DNA from: Lewinellaceae bacterium | GTDB taxonomy: Bacteria > Bacteroidota > Bacteroidia > Chitinophagales > Saprospiraceae | Assembly: GCA_016708875.1 (NCBI GenBank) | Contig: JADJFA010000010.1 | Span: forward strand, 186,001 to 250,000 | DNA: 64,000 nt | Direction of reading: 5' to 3' | Shown here: piece by piece, positions 22,893 through 31,144 of the stretch | Layout of the letters: the number at the start of each line of letters is the position of its first letter | How positions within the stretch are numbered: position 1 is the stretch's first letter | Program-made: the position numbers and the translations under genes | Notes under the pieces: generated by a model | Seen by the model: only the letters and a program-made list of their open reading frames with translations | What the model was told of the DNA's origin: nothing | Databases searched by the model: none

Positions 22893-23106
22893 TTTGTAAG
22901 GCAATAGTAGTGACAAATGTTAAGGTGCGAGGTTGCACAACAAGTCGGTTTGTCACGAAAAAATTGCGGAGTGGGGGCTGTTCCGAACTGCAATTTTAGA
23001 AAACTGGCAGAAAAGCCAGTAAATTATACAACAGTTTCCACGAATTGTGTATCAACTGATCTTGGGAACACCTCGAACTTTGCAAAAACATGAAACATTT
23101 ATTACC

Positions 23107-23846
23107 ATGAAAAACAAAACAGTAATCATCACAGGAGCGGCTTCAGGAATAGGGAAAGCTACCGCAGCATTATTTGCAAAAGAAGGCGCCAATGTTGTCA
23201 TCTCAGATATCCAAGAGGCCGAAGGCATCACTGTTGCCAAGGAAATATCCGCTACAGGGGGGAAGGCATCGTTTTTTAAAACAGATGTTTCCAAACCCGA
23301 AGAGATGGAAGCCCTGGTGAATTTCGCGGTCAAAACGTATGGGAAATTGGACATTGCGGTGAACAACGCAGGGATAGGAGGCGAAATAAACCCAACGGCT
23401 GACATGAGCATTGAAGGATGGCAGAAGGTAATATCCATTAACCTAAATAGCCTGTTTTACGGCATGAAATACCAGATACAGGCCATGCTCAAAAACGGAA
23501 GCGGGAGTATCGTGAATATTTCTTCTATTTTGGGTTCCGTAGGTTTCGGAGGCTCTGCTGGTTATGCTGCTGCTAAACACGGCATTATTGGACTCACACA
23601 AACCGCAGCGATTGAATATTCCGCACAGAACATTCGAATAAATGCAGTAGGCCCGGGATTCATTGAAACGCCATTGTTAGATGCCTTGGATGCCGAAATG
23701 AAAAGATGCTTGTGGCACTTCATCCAATTGGCCGTCTGGGTAAAAGTGAAGAAGTCGCAGAACTGATTTTGTGGTTAAGCAGCGATAAATCTTCTTTTGT
23801 TACAGGCAGTTATTATCCGGTTGATGGAGGGTATTTGGCGCGATAA
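23107..23846 (+). CDS. Short-chain dehydrogenase/reductase, C-terminally frameshifted
   Basis: NAD(P)-dependent SDR of about 246 residues from ATG 23107 (MKNKTVIITGAASGIG). Visible are the TGxxxGIG cofactor loop, NNAG, the Ser of NISSILG, the YxxxK catalytic pair (YAAAKHG) and PGFIETP. The A-run at 23701-23704 is one base short. With it restored, the frame continues EMKKMLVALHPIGRLGKSEE to PVDGGYLAR, the normal SDR end, stopping at 23846. Substrate is unknown. It is transcribed away from the sigma operon. Confidence 0.9.
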
Positions 23847-23959
23847 AAACGCTGCCGCTTGTTGGTAAATCATCCTTTGAAGTGACCGCTGTCATGTTTC
23901 TATATAGGCAATGATAGGACGTTTGTGGTACATTATCATTACACAAAAACGTCAACAAA

Positions 23960-24343
23960 ATGGACAGTCAAAAGACAATTTACCAATTGCACGAAGAGCA
24001 TAAAACCTGGTTGAATAAGCTCTTGTTTTACAAAGATGAACTTTCGATCATGGCCAAACGGATTTCGGAAATAGCCCAAAAGAATACTTCCAAAGAAGTG
24101 CTCGCTATGGTTGAACGTTTTCAAAATCAGCTGATCATTCAGAAAGAGCAGATAGATATTCTGGGCCATGATATCAGGGGTCACGAATCACGTCTTGAAG
24201 CAGCCGTAAAGCACAATCCAACGGCTATTGATCATCAAAAATTTCCAGATCACCCGGAACAACGCGATAACCTGGAAGTATTCGAGAAAATGTTCAATGA
24301 ATTGCGCGCAGAATTGATTCGCTTTCTTTCGAAATGGATGTAA
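23960..24343 (+). CDS. Hypothetical coiled-coil protein
   Basis: 127 residues, no signal peptide or membrane segment. It is mostly helical, with long charged heptad-like stretches (WLNKLLFYKDELSIMAKRI, VFEKMFNELRAELIRFL). I do not recognise a family. The codon use and clean start after an A-rich leader (AACAAAATGG) support a real gene. It stands alone between the SDR gene and the MITE-like element. Confidence 0.65.
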   Translation: MDSQKTIYQLHEEHKTWLNKLLFYKDELSIMAKRISEIAQKNTSKEVLAMVERFQNQLIIQKEQIDILGHDIRGHESRLEAAVKHNPTAIDHQKFPDHPEQRDNLEVFEKMFNELRAELIRFLSKWM

Positions 24344-24366
24344 AAAGTCTGTTTTGGATCAGGTAA

Positions 24367-24590
24367 AAACATGAGTCACCCCGAATTTTATAACATTAAT
24401 GATCCGTTCCGTTGCAACATCAAACTTGACATTGAACCACAAAAGAGCACATAAGTAGCACGATACGGGCTTTTGTGTTCTTTTGTGCCTTTTGTGGTTC
24501 AAATTACGCTACATGGGGAAAAGCAGTGCTTTTTTGATGTTTTTACTTGACGATTTTATATTGTTACAAAGTTCTGGGTGACTCATGTTT
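24367..24590. mobile_element. MITE-like 224-bp element with 28-bp inverted ends
   Basis: Left end 24367-24394 and right end 24563-24590 are inverted copies matching at 25 of 28 positions. The outer 15 bases (AAACATGAGTCACCC) match exactly. The interior has no ORF but a second nested inverted repeat (TTGAACCACAAAAG near 24432, CTTTTGTGGTTCAA near 24489). Size, terminal inverted repeats and lack of coding capacity fit a miniature inverted-repeat element mobilised by a transposase elsewhere. I see no obvious target duplication. Confidence 0.6.
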
Positions 24591-24623
24591 GCCCCTAGAC
24601 CCTTGGAAGTTGGTACCTGTTTA

Positions 24624-25400
24624 TTATTTTCCTACCCGTAATGCCGTCGCATACGCGTTCGGCAAGGGGCTGTTCTCTACTGCTTTAGCCGCTTTTTCCA
24701 CATCGTATTCAAAGCGGACAAACTCCACCCGGATGCTGTTTTCGTTTTTCAAATTGCTGTGCTCGTCCAGTTCCACCAGAACATAGCCGCCGCGCGGATC
24801 GCCGTCCTTGGGTTTTCCAACCGAACCGATGTTGATTGCGTGACGAAAATGCGGCTCGGCATCTGTGCCCGAATTAAGTACGCGGTGATACGGCTTGTGG
24901 GTGTGGCCAAAACAAAGAATGTCAGCATTGGCGCTTTCGAGGATGCGCAACATGCTTTTCTCCTCCCGGTCTTCAAACAAATATTCGTTGATTTTGCGTG
25001 GGCTGCCGTGTACGAGCAATAGCGAAATAGGCTCGCCTTCCTGCATTTCCAAATCGACCCGGATATGTTTAGGCAATTCCCGAAGGTACTGACGTTCAGC
25101 AGGTTGTACGATCTGGTTGGTAAAGGAAATGGACACTGCGCCGTTGGCTTTTTCGTCGTCGGTTTTGTATGCGCAGCCGCAATCGTCGGTGGCGCGGCCT
25201 ATTCCATAGTCATAATTCCCGGCAATAGTCGGGATGCCGCGTTTGCGAATTTCCTGAATGACCTCGTTGGGCCAGATGTTGTAGCCAACCAGGTCGCCAA
25301 GACAGAAAATCTGGTCGGGCTGGCGTTGCTCCACATCCTTGAAAAAGGCTTCGAGAGCCGGGAGATTGGCGTGAATGTCAGAGAAAAGCGCGATTTTCAT
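24624..25400 (-). CDS. YfcE/MJ0936-like metallophosphoesterase
   Basis: Calcineurin-like phosphoesterase of about 258 residues from ATG 25400 (MKIALFSDIHANL). The metal-binding motifs appear in order: SDIHAN, GDLVG, GNYD (usually GNHD), HGSP and GHTH. It is a soluble cytoplasmic phosphodiesterase or phosphatase of unknown substrate. It is the last gene in line after the arsenic operon but separated from arsB by a 29-bp-arm inverted repeat, so membership of that operon is doubtful. Confidence 0.88.
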   Translation of the reverse strand: MKIALFSDIHANLPALEAFFKDVEQRQPDQIFCLGDLVGYNIWPNEVIQEIRKRGIPTIAGNYDYGIGRATDDCGCAYKTDDEKANGAVSISFTNQIVQPAERQYLRELPKHIRVDLEMQEGEPISLLLVHGSPRKINEYLFEDREEKSMLRILESANADILCFGHTHKPYHRVLNSGTDAEPHFRHAINIGSVGKPKDGDPRGGYVLVELDEHSNLKNENSIRVEFVRFEYDVEKAAKAVENSPLPNAYATALRVGK

Positions 25401-25424
25401 AGAAAAAAAATGAGAGGATGGGTT

Positions 25425-25500
25425 GCCACGAATTGCACTAATTTCCACTAATTTAGAGGGGTTTGATAGCTAATTAGTGAAAATTAGTGCAATTCGTGGC
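25425..25500. repeat. Intergenic inverted repeat, 29-bp arms
   Basis: 25425-25453 and 25472-25500 are inverted copies with one mismatch (core AATTAGTGCAATTCGTGGC) around an 18-base loop. It lies between arsB and the metallophosphoesterase gene on the same strand and could attenuate read-through. Confidence 0.75.
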
Positions 25501-25503
25501 TTT

Positions 25504-26553
25504 TTATTTGAAATTCCTTTGTTGCTTCAAGGCCACATTAACCAATAATATCAGCACCGGAACCTCGATGAGCGGACCAATCACCGCTGCAAATGCTACC
25601 CCGGAATTAATCCCGAAAACGGCAATCGCTACGGCAATACCCAATTCAAAATTGTTGCCTGCGGCGGTGAAAGCCAGCGAAGTGCTTTTGGCATAATCCA
25701 CCCCGGCACGTTTGGCCAGGAAAAAGGCGCTGAAAAACATGATGACGAAGTAGAAGATCAATGGAATCGCAATCCGCACTACATCCATGGGGATTTGCAC
25801 GATCAGATTGCCCTTGTAACTGAACATCACCACGATGGTGAACAACAAGGAAATGAGCGTGATCGGGCTGATCTTCGGAATGAACACCTGCTCATACCAT
25901 TCCTTGCCTTTACTTTTTAGCAAGGTGTAGCGCGTAATCATACCTGCGATAAACGGTATGCCCAAATAGATGAAAACACTCTCTGCGATCTGGCCAATAC
26001 TGACATCGACTTCCATGCCTTTAATGCCAAACAAGGGCGGCAAAATGGTCACAAAAAACCAGGCATACACACTGTAAAAAAGCACCTGAAATACGCTGTT
26101 GAGCGCCACCAAACCTGCCACGTATTCATTGTCGCCCTTGGCCAGATCATTCCAGACGATCACCATAGCTATACAACGGGCTATGCCGATCATGATCAGT
26201 CCAACCATATATTCCGGTTTATCCTGTAAAAACACGATGGCCAGAATAAACATCAGTGCAGGTCCAATCAGCCAGTTTTGCACCAGGGAAAGTCCCAGAA
26301 CACGCTTGTTTTGGAATACTTTCGGCAACTCCTCGTATTTCACTTTGGCCAAAGGCGGATACATCATCAGGATCAATCCAATGGCAATCGGAATGTTCGT
26401 AGTGCCCCTTTGAAATTGATTGATAAAGTCGGCGGTGCCGGGAACAAAATACCCCATGCCTACGCCGATAAACATGGCGGCAAAGATCCAGAGGGTGAGG
26501 TAGCGGTCGAGAAAACCGAGTCGTTTTGGGGCTGTGGTATCCGTCTTGTTCAT
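25504..26553 (-). CDS. arsB: ACR3-family arsenite efflux permease
   Basis: 349-residue inner-membrane protein with ten expected helices. It exports arsenite. Family marks include the conserved helix-4 cysteine (GIARCIAMVIVWNDLAKGD, Cys127) and the helix-9 motif TAAGNNFELGIAVAI. The length is normal for ACR3. It is the last recognisable resistance gene of the operon that begins with arsR at 31017. The 265-base gap to the DinB gene holds an aberrant G/C-run stretch that may be an assembly fault. Often also named acr3. Confidence 0.95.
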   Translation of the reverse strand: MNKTDTTAPKRLGFLDRYLTLWIFAAMFIGVGMGYFVPGTADFINQFQRGTTNIPIAIGLILMMYPPLAKVKYEELPKVFQNKRVLGLSLVQNWLIGPALMFILAIVFLQDKPEYMVGLIMIGIARCIAMVIVWNDLAKGDNEYVAGLVALNSVFQVLFYSVYAWFFVTILPPLFGIKGMEVDVSIGQIAESVFIYLGIPFIAGMITRYTLLKSKGKEWYEQVFIPKISPITLISLLFTIVVMFSYKGNLIVQIPMDVVRIAIPLIFYFVIMFFSAFFLAKRAGVDYAKSTSLAFTAAGNNFELGIAVAIAVFGINSGVAFAAVIGPLIEVPVLILLVNVALKQQRNFK

Positions 26554-26599
26554 TTTTAAATTGATTTATTGCCGCGGGTTATAACGGCTTTGAAATCGA

Positions 26600-26760
26600 T
26601 GTTTTGGGGCCGCGGGGGGGGCCCCCCCCTTTTAAAACCCCAAAAAAAAAAAAAGGAATGGGGGGGGGGGGGGGTTGTCGCGCCGCTTCGCCCCCCGCCC
26701 CCCCCAAAAATGTGTTTTTTATATTGGATATCCGCCCCCCCGCCCCTTTGTGGTGTGTTG
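26600..26760. other. Homopolymer-rich stretch, probable assembly artefact
   Basis: Runs of 7-8 G or C, about 13 A and about 15 G follow one another within 160 bases. Nothing like this occurs elsewhere in the window. ORFs crossing it encode only G/P/K-rich nonsense. A corrupted intergenic hairpin or a poor contig join is the likely explanation. Confidence 0.6.
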
Positions 26761-26818
26761 GGTGGTTTTATCCCAGATTTAACCTGTATTTATGCCTAAG
26801 GTGTTCTCCGACAAACTG

Positions 26819-27271
26819 CTACCCTCCATATTTCAAAATCAACGAAATCTGTCCGCTATGCCAGGCTGTGTGGGTTGAAATCCTTGCCAACGCTTCGGCC
26901 TTAGTCTTTCGACCGAATTCTTTCGTTTCAATATACTCCTCCCAATCCGCGTCGCTTTGTTTTTCAAATGCAGATCGCAATACCCGGTGGGCATCCTCCA
27001 AATGCGTTAGCAACTCCTCCAAATCTGTAAATTGACCATGATCTTTTGCCATTGGACCGATAGTGGAAGCCCGCACTTCGATGGGTTCGCCAAATACATT
27101 TTTGGCAAAAAGATGCTCCACTTCGCCGATGTGCCGGAGCAACCAACCCAAGGAATTGGATTGTGGGTGCAGGCGACGCTGTAAATCAGCCGGGGTGATG
27201 CCCGGTAGCAAATTAGTCAGCCGGGTGCGGCCTTCTTCCCAGAGGGCGAGCATGAGTTCAGTTTTGCTCAT
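26819..27271 (-). CDS. DinB-family protein
   Basis: About 150 residues from ATG 27271. It is a four-helix DinB/YfiT-like fold with the three metal-ligand histidine sites visible: HIGEVEHLF near residue 47, and the HTAWHSGQI pair near 135. Members include thiol-dependent transferases (bacillithiol, mycothiol) and proteins of unknown role. The start overlaps the end of the TonB-dependent receptor gene by 14 bases, so it is translationally coupled inside the arsenic operon. A detoxification role is inference from context. Confidence 0.85.
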   Translation of the reverse strand: MSKTELMLALWEEGRTRLTNLLPGITPADLQRRLHPQSNSLGWLLRHIGEVEHLFAKNVFGEPIEVRASTIGPMAKDHGQFTDLEELLTHLEDAHRVLRSAFEKQSDADWEEYIETKEFGRKTKAEALARISTHTAWHSGQISLILKYGG

Positions 27272-29534
27272 TTTTCTTTTCAATTTTGAAATTAAAGCCT
27301 ACATAAAACTCCCTTCCGCGAGTAGGGCCCCACGCAAACGAAGGGTCGAAACCACGGGCAAACGGCTGTTCCCAACCCAGAATCGGGCGACGCTGCCGGA
27401 AATCAAACAGGTTTTCACAACCCGCAAACAAGTCAAAACGACGCAGGGCACGACGGATTTGCACCCCCGCCACCGAGTAGGCTTTGGAATAATCCGGGCG
27501 ACGCAGGTTTTCGGGATTGAGGCGCGTATCGGGCAGGCGTTGTTGGCCATACCAGTGCAGGTTGGCGTCGAATTGCCAACGCTCGCCGGGTGTGCGGAAG
27601 GTGGCCACTCCTAGCACTTTGTGGCGTGGATTGAAGGGCAGCAGTACTTTTTCGCCGTTTTGCTGCCGGTAAACATCGAGGAAATTATAGGCCGTGCGCA
27701 GTTCTACCCGGCGGCTCCAGGCGGCACTGAGTTCCAGTTGCAACCCGTTGCTCCGGGATACTCCTGTAAAATTTGCAATAATGGCCTGGTTTGGGTCGCT
27801 GTCGTAATCCGGGAAAAACTGGTTCTGAAACCGCGTGTGGTAAAGATCGGCGGTGGCAGTCATGCTCATTTTGCCGATTTTGAAACGGCGCGTGGCATTG
27901 ATGCCAGCATTCCAGGCGCGTTCGGGGCGCAAGGTTTCGGCAAAGACTATATCGCGGCTGCCAACCAATAAAGCGATGTTTTCTGGAAAAAGATTGACCG
28001 TGCGCCAGCCCGTTCCGATGCTTCCGCGCAAGTCCAGATTGGGGTTTGGGTTGAAACGCAACATGGTTCGGGGTGTAGCATACCAGCCAAAAGTGTTGTG
28101 ATGGTCTGCACGAATCCCGGCCACCCAAACCCAGCGATCGTCCTGAAAATGAAAGGTGTTTTCGGCAAAAAGGCCGGGGATGTTTTCTTCACGGCGATAG
28201 TCTCCCGCAAAACTGCGCCTCAGGGTATCTGGGGTCGCAAAACCAATGGTTTCCTGGAGGATAAAATGCCGGAAACTGATGCCAGTTTTCAATTCCTGCG
28301 TTTTGTTTTTGCCCCAAAAAAGTTCGTATTGCAGGTTGGCGTAGGCATGACGCTGGTCGGCGTCGTATTGTGTCAGGCCGAACCAGGAATTTTGGTTTTG
28401 GGCTACAAAAGATGCCAACAGAGAAATCTTGTTGTTGGTATCAAAGCGCCAACCTGTTTTGCTAAAAATTTCGGGTTGCTGGAAACGCACCGTTTGGCCG
28501 TAGGCGTTGGCGGTTCCCTCATCGGTTTTTGGGTCAAAATTTTCTTGTCCGCCAATGCGCTTTTCATGCACATATCTTGCTCCAATGAAGGCACTCAGCC
28601 CGTTTTCATTTTCCTTTCGATAACGCCATTTGTTGTAAGCGGAATATCGGGTAAGTAGTGGCAGGTCCAGAAAATTATCGTCATCCCGATCCCATTTGCC
28701 GCCGGGCAAAGAGGTATGGAGCGCGAGATAATTGGTCCACTTCGTTTTTTTAGTAGCGAATGCGGCGTTCAGGTGTTTTTCGCCAAAACTGTTTACCAAT
28801 ACATCGGCCGTAACAGGCTCAGCAATACCGCCTTCGCGGGGGAATACGGTGATTTGTCCGACCATACCCTCATAGCCCTGAAGCACGGAATTCGCGCCCT
28901 TCACCACCCAGATATTCTCCAGCATACTGCCTGGAATGGTGCCGGTGCCATAGGTGTACGTGAGTCCCTGAATCGTCGGAAGACCGTCCACCAGCACTTG
29001 GTTGTACACCCCGCTTAGTCCAAGGATGCGCAACTCTTTGGCATTGGTGAGGATATTGGTGGTGGTAGGCTGCACCGTGCTTTGGGTTTCAAAACAGCCT
29101 GCGAGGTCGCAGCAAGCGGCCTTGCGAAGTTCAGCGCGATTGATGATTTCGGTCTTAACAGGCTGTAGAACAGAAACAAACGCCCCAGTGACCTCATCCC
29201 GCACGGTTACTTCTTGTAAGGTCACTGTAGCGGACATAGCAAGGGTCCAATAGCTGCCCAAATCATCAATTTGGAAGGTATCGCGAGCGCCTCCAAAAAT
29301 AGCAGTCAGATACAGCGTTTTTTGAGCCGTGTCTCGTGGATAGGGCAGTGCGAACTCCCCATTTTCGTCCGTCCGGGCGCCGATAGTCGTTCCGGTCCAT
29401 ACTATGGTAGCACCGGGGAGCGGCACTTCCTTTATATCCGTCACCTGACCATAGAATACCTGGGCATTCAGATTTTGGATTAAAGAAACGAGTAGGAAAA
29501 GGGAGGGGAATAGGATTTTTGTAAAAAGAGACAT
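27258..29534 (-). CDS. TonB-dependent outer-membrane receptor in the ars operon
   Basis: About 758 residues from ATG 29534, with signal peptide MSLFTKILFPSLFLLVSLIQ...NAQ. A carboxypeptidase-regulatory-like beta domain follows (GQVTDIKEVPLPGATIVW), then the plug (ELRKAACCDLAGCFETQ, LRILGLSGVYNQVLVDG) and the 22-strand barrel ending in an aromatic-type strand (REFYVGFNFKIEKK). It moves a ligand across the outer membrane using TonB energy. The CCxxxGCF cysteines in the plug are conserved in a Bacteroidota subgroup often found near metal genes. Here it lies between arsM and the DinB gene. The substrate is unknown. The open frame upstream of 29534 is repeat DNA. Confidence 0.92.
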   Translation of the reverse strand: MSLFTKILFPSLFLLVSLIQNLNAQVFYGQVTDIKEVPLPGATIVWTGTTIGARTDENGEFALPYPRDTAQKTLYLTAIFGGARDTFQIDDLGSYWTLAMSATVTLQEVTVRDEVTGAFVSVLQPVKTEIINRAELRKAACCDLAGCFETQSTVQPTTTNILTNAKELRILGLSGVYNQVLVDGLPTIQGLTYTYGTGTIPGSMLENIWVVKGANSVLQGYEGMVGQITVFPREGGIAEPVTADVLVNSFGEKHLNAAFATKKTKWTNYLALHTSLPGGKWDRDDDNFLDLPLLTRYSAYNKWRYRKENENGLSAFIGARYVHEKRIGGQENFDPKTDEGTANAYGQTVRFQQPEIFSKTGWRFDTNNKISLLASFVAQNQNSWFGLTQYDADQRHAYANLQYELFWGKNKTQELKTGISFRHFILQETIGFATPDTLRRSFAGDYRREENIPGLFAENTFHFQDDRWVWVAGIRADHHNTFGWYATPRTMLRFNPNPNLDLRGSIGTGWRTVNLFPENIALLVGSRDIVFAETLRPERAWNAGINATRRFKIGKMSMTATADLYHTRFQNQFFPDYDSDPNQAIIANFTGVSRSNGLQLELSAAWSRRVELRTAYNFLDVYRQQNGEKVLLPFNPRHKVLGVATFRTPGERWQFDANLHWYGQQRLPDTRLNPENLRRPDYSKAYSVAGVQIRRALRRFDLFAGCENLFDFRQRRPILGWEQPFARGFDPSFAWGPTRGREFYVGFNFKIEKKNEQN

Positions 29535-29560
29535 AGTAGGATATGAATATAAGATTATTT

Positions 29561-29633
29561 GAAACACATAGGCACAATAGGACACATAGTGTTGAAAATC
29601 AGGACTATGTGTCCTACTGTGCCTATGTGTTTC
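29561..29633. repeat. Inverted repeat between arsM and the receptor, 30-bp arms
   Basis: 29561-29590 and 29604-29633 are inverted with one mismatch (core GAAACACATAGGCACA) around 13 bases. It sits in the 117-base gap between two operon genes, where the transcript would form a very stable stem. Attenuation, RNA processing or mere repeat insertion are all possible. The CACATAG/CTATGTG text recurs in the array at 44738. Confidence 0.8.
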
Positions 29634-29651
29634 CAATAAACTTTACGTTTA

Positions 29652-30563
29652 TCAGCAACACCCACTCCCCGGCGCACAACAGGCTTTACCCGCCTCAGAT
29701 GCCAGATTACGCATTTCAATTTTGCGTTTTTCGGCCCGAACTGTCTTGTTGGCAGGATCGCCGCCCGGTTTTTCTGCGTACGCCGTCACACTGAATATGC
29801 CCGTTTTAGAAGCCACAAATGCTTTCAATTCTTCTGGCGACAAGTATTCGAGCAGAATATCATCCGGAATCAAAATCGGTTTTTGCTTCTGAACTTTCAG
29901 GTTTTCAAAACCCGTTTGGCGAATGATGTCGAGGTAATCATCCATTTGAATCGCTCCTGACACACAGCCCGCGTACATCTCGGCGGCGTTGCGGAGCGCA
30001 TCGGGCAATTCGCCTACAAGCACTATATCCGAAATGCTGAAATGCCCGCCGGGGCGCAACACGCGCTTGATTTCATTGAAAACTTTGGGTTTATCTGGCA
30101 CGAGATTGAGTACACAATTGCTCACCACCACGTCCACGGAATTGTCTGAAACCGGCAAGTCCTCAATGTCGCCCTGACGGAACTCAACGTTGTGAAAATT
30201 CAACTTTTCAGCATTTTCACGGGCGCGACGAATCATGGTTGGGGTGAAATCCACTCCGATGACCTTGCCTGTTGCACCTGTTTCCGCACGTGCCACAAAT
30301 GCATCGTTTCCAGCTCCGGAGCCGAGGTCGAGCACCGTGTCGCCCGCTTGGATATGGGCAAATTGGGTGGGAAGTCCACAGCCTAGGCCCAAGTCGGCAT
30401 CGGGATTGTAGCCTTCGAGTTCGGTGTAGGAATCGGCCATAATCGTGTAAGTGCCAGGTGTGCCGACACCGCAGCAGGAGGCTTCGTTGCAGCCCTTGTC
30501 TTGTAGGGCGATTTCCGAGTATTTTTCCCGGACGACGGTTTTGATCTGTTCAGCAGTTTGCAT
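29652..30563 (-). CDS. arsM: Arsenite S-adenosylmethionine methyltransferase
   Basis: 303-residue class I methyltransferase that methylates As(III) to less toxic, volatile species. The SAM motif is VLDLGSGAGND (77-87). The three As-binding cysteines of the family are visible as Cys62 (GLGCGLPT), Cys150 (VSNCVLNL) and Cys200 (YAGCVSGA). Extra cysteine pairs lie at 30-31 (SCCG) and at the C-terminus (CCAPGSGCC), the latter perhaps binding thiols or metal. It is the second gene of the operon after arsR. Confidence 0.95.
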   Translation of the reverse strand: MQTAEQIKTVVREKYSEIALQDKGCNEASCCGVGTPGTYTIMADSYTELEGYNPDADLGLGCGLPTQFAHIQAGDTVLDLGSGAGNDAFVARAETGATGKVIGVDFTPTMIRRARENAEKLNFHNVEFRQGDIEDLPVSDNSVDVVVSNCVLNLVPDKPKVFNEIKRVLRPGGHFSISDIVLVGELPDALRNAAEMYAGCVSGAIQMDDYLDIIRQTGFENLKVQKQKPILIPDDILLEYLSPEELKAFVASKTGIFSVTAYAEKPGGDPANKTVRAEKRKIEMRNLASEAGKACCAPGSGCC

Positions 30564-30643
30564 AGCTTAAATTGTTTGGTTGTTGAATTTTTACCCGCCG
30601 TAGCCGTAGCGAAGGAGGGGTGATGCGGTGATTTGGGGGCTTT

Positions 30644-30659
30644 ATCGTAAAAAGACGAT
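30644..30659. promoter_or_regulatory. Candidate ArsR operator 3, ATCG-N8-CGAT
   Basis: ATCGTAAAAAGACGAT in the gap between arsR and arsM. It has the same ATCG-N8-CGAT layout as two sites upstream of arsR, which suggests an internal control point. Confidence 0.5.
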
Positions 30660-30690
30660 GGTTTTGATCAAAAAAATAGCCTAAACTTGC

Positions 30691-31017
30691 TCAGCAGCAC
30701 TGTTGACCAGCTGTGCTTACAAAAAACGATTTCAACATCTGCTCGAATTTTTGAAAGGCTTCGCGATTGATACAGTAACACGATTTTACACCTTCCACGG
30801 TGCCTTGAATCAGTCCGGCTTGTTGCAGTTCTTTGAGGTGTTGCGACACGGTGCTTTGTGCCAGGGGCAACACTTCCACAATCTCGCCGCAAATGCAGGT
30901 GTTGCGCTTGGCCAGTTCTTTCAAGATTGCGATCCGAGCCGGGTGTGCGAGCGCTTTGGCGAGCTCCGCAAGGTCTTGTTCGTCTTGCCCGAAAGCTTCT
31001 TTTTTATGGGTGGCCAT
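30691..31017 (-). CDS. arsR: ArsR/SmtB-family metalloregulator
   Basis: 108 residues from ATG 31017 (MATHKKEAF). An in-frame ATG at 31038 is less likely because a TTTG-N19-TATCTTTG promoter ends two bases before it. The winged helix (LAHPARIAILKELAKR, AQSTVSQHLKELQQAGLI) carries the alpha-3 metal motif as CICGE, and further cysteines lie at KSCYC and at the C-terminal CC. It represses the operon until arsenite binds. Three ATCG-N8-CGAT palindromes nearby are its likely operators. Confidence 0.92.
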   Translation of the reverse strand: MATHKKEAFGQDEQDLAELAKALAHPARIAILKELAKRNTCICGEIVEVLPLAQSTVSQHLKELQQAGLIQGTVEGVKSCYCINREAFQKFEQMLKSFFVSTAGQQCC

Positions 31018-31036
31018 AATGTGTTTGCTGTAATTC

Positions 31037-31052
31037 ATCGCAAAGATACGAT
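31037..31052. promoter_or_regulatory. Candidate ArsR operator 1, over the -7 box
   Basis: ATCGCAAAGATACGAT fits ATCG-N8-CGAT. Its eight-base spacer is exactly the reverse complement of the -7 element TATCTTTG. Binding here would block RNA polymerase. Confidence 0.6.
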
Positions 31053-31071
31053 GGATTTTGAGAGCGCCAAA
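31041..31071 (-). promoter_or_regulatory. Bacteroidota-type promoter of the ars operon
   Basis: On the minus strand TTTG (31071-31068) is followed after 19 bases by TATCTTTG (31048-31041). This matches the Bacteroidota -33/-7 consensus TTTG-N17-23-TAnnTTTG. Transcription should start near 31035, which favours the ATG at 31017 as the arsR start. Confidence 0.65.
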
Positions 31072-31088
31072 TTTTGGAAAGAAAATTT

Positions 31089-31104
31089 ATCGTAAATTTA
31101 CGAT
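31089..31104. promoter_or_regulatory. Candidate ArsR operator 2, perfect palindrome
   Basis: ATCGTAAATTTACGAT is a perfect 16-bp palindrome 18 bases upstream of the -33 element. It shares ATCG-N8-CGAT with the other two sites. Confidence 0.6.
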
Positions 31105-31112
31105 TTAACAAA

Positions 31113-31144
31113 AACGTCGGAAGGGTTTAAACGCTTCCGACGTT
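31113..31144 (-). terminator. Rho-independent terminator of pabB
   Basis: Arms AACGTCGGAAG and CTTCCGACGTT (11 bp) around a 10-base loop overlap the pabB stop codon. On the minus strand they are followed by TTTTGTT. The hairpin separates pabB from the ars promoter. Confidence 0.75.

Noticed and set aside
26569..27035. Two open frames rich in Gly, Pro and Lys
   Set aside because: They exist only because they read through the G/C-run block; no family, and they overlap the DinB gene in antisense.
31018..31038. ATG 31038 as arsR start
   Set aside because: The -7 box ends two bases before it, so the transcript would begin at or after this codon. ATG 31017 fits better.
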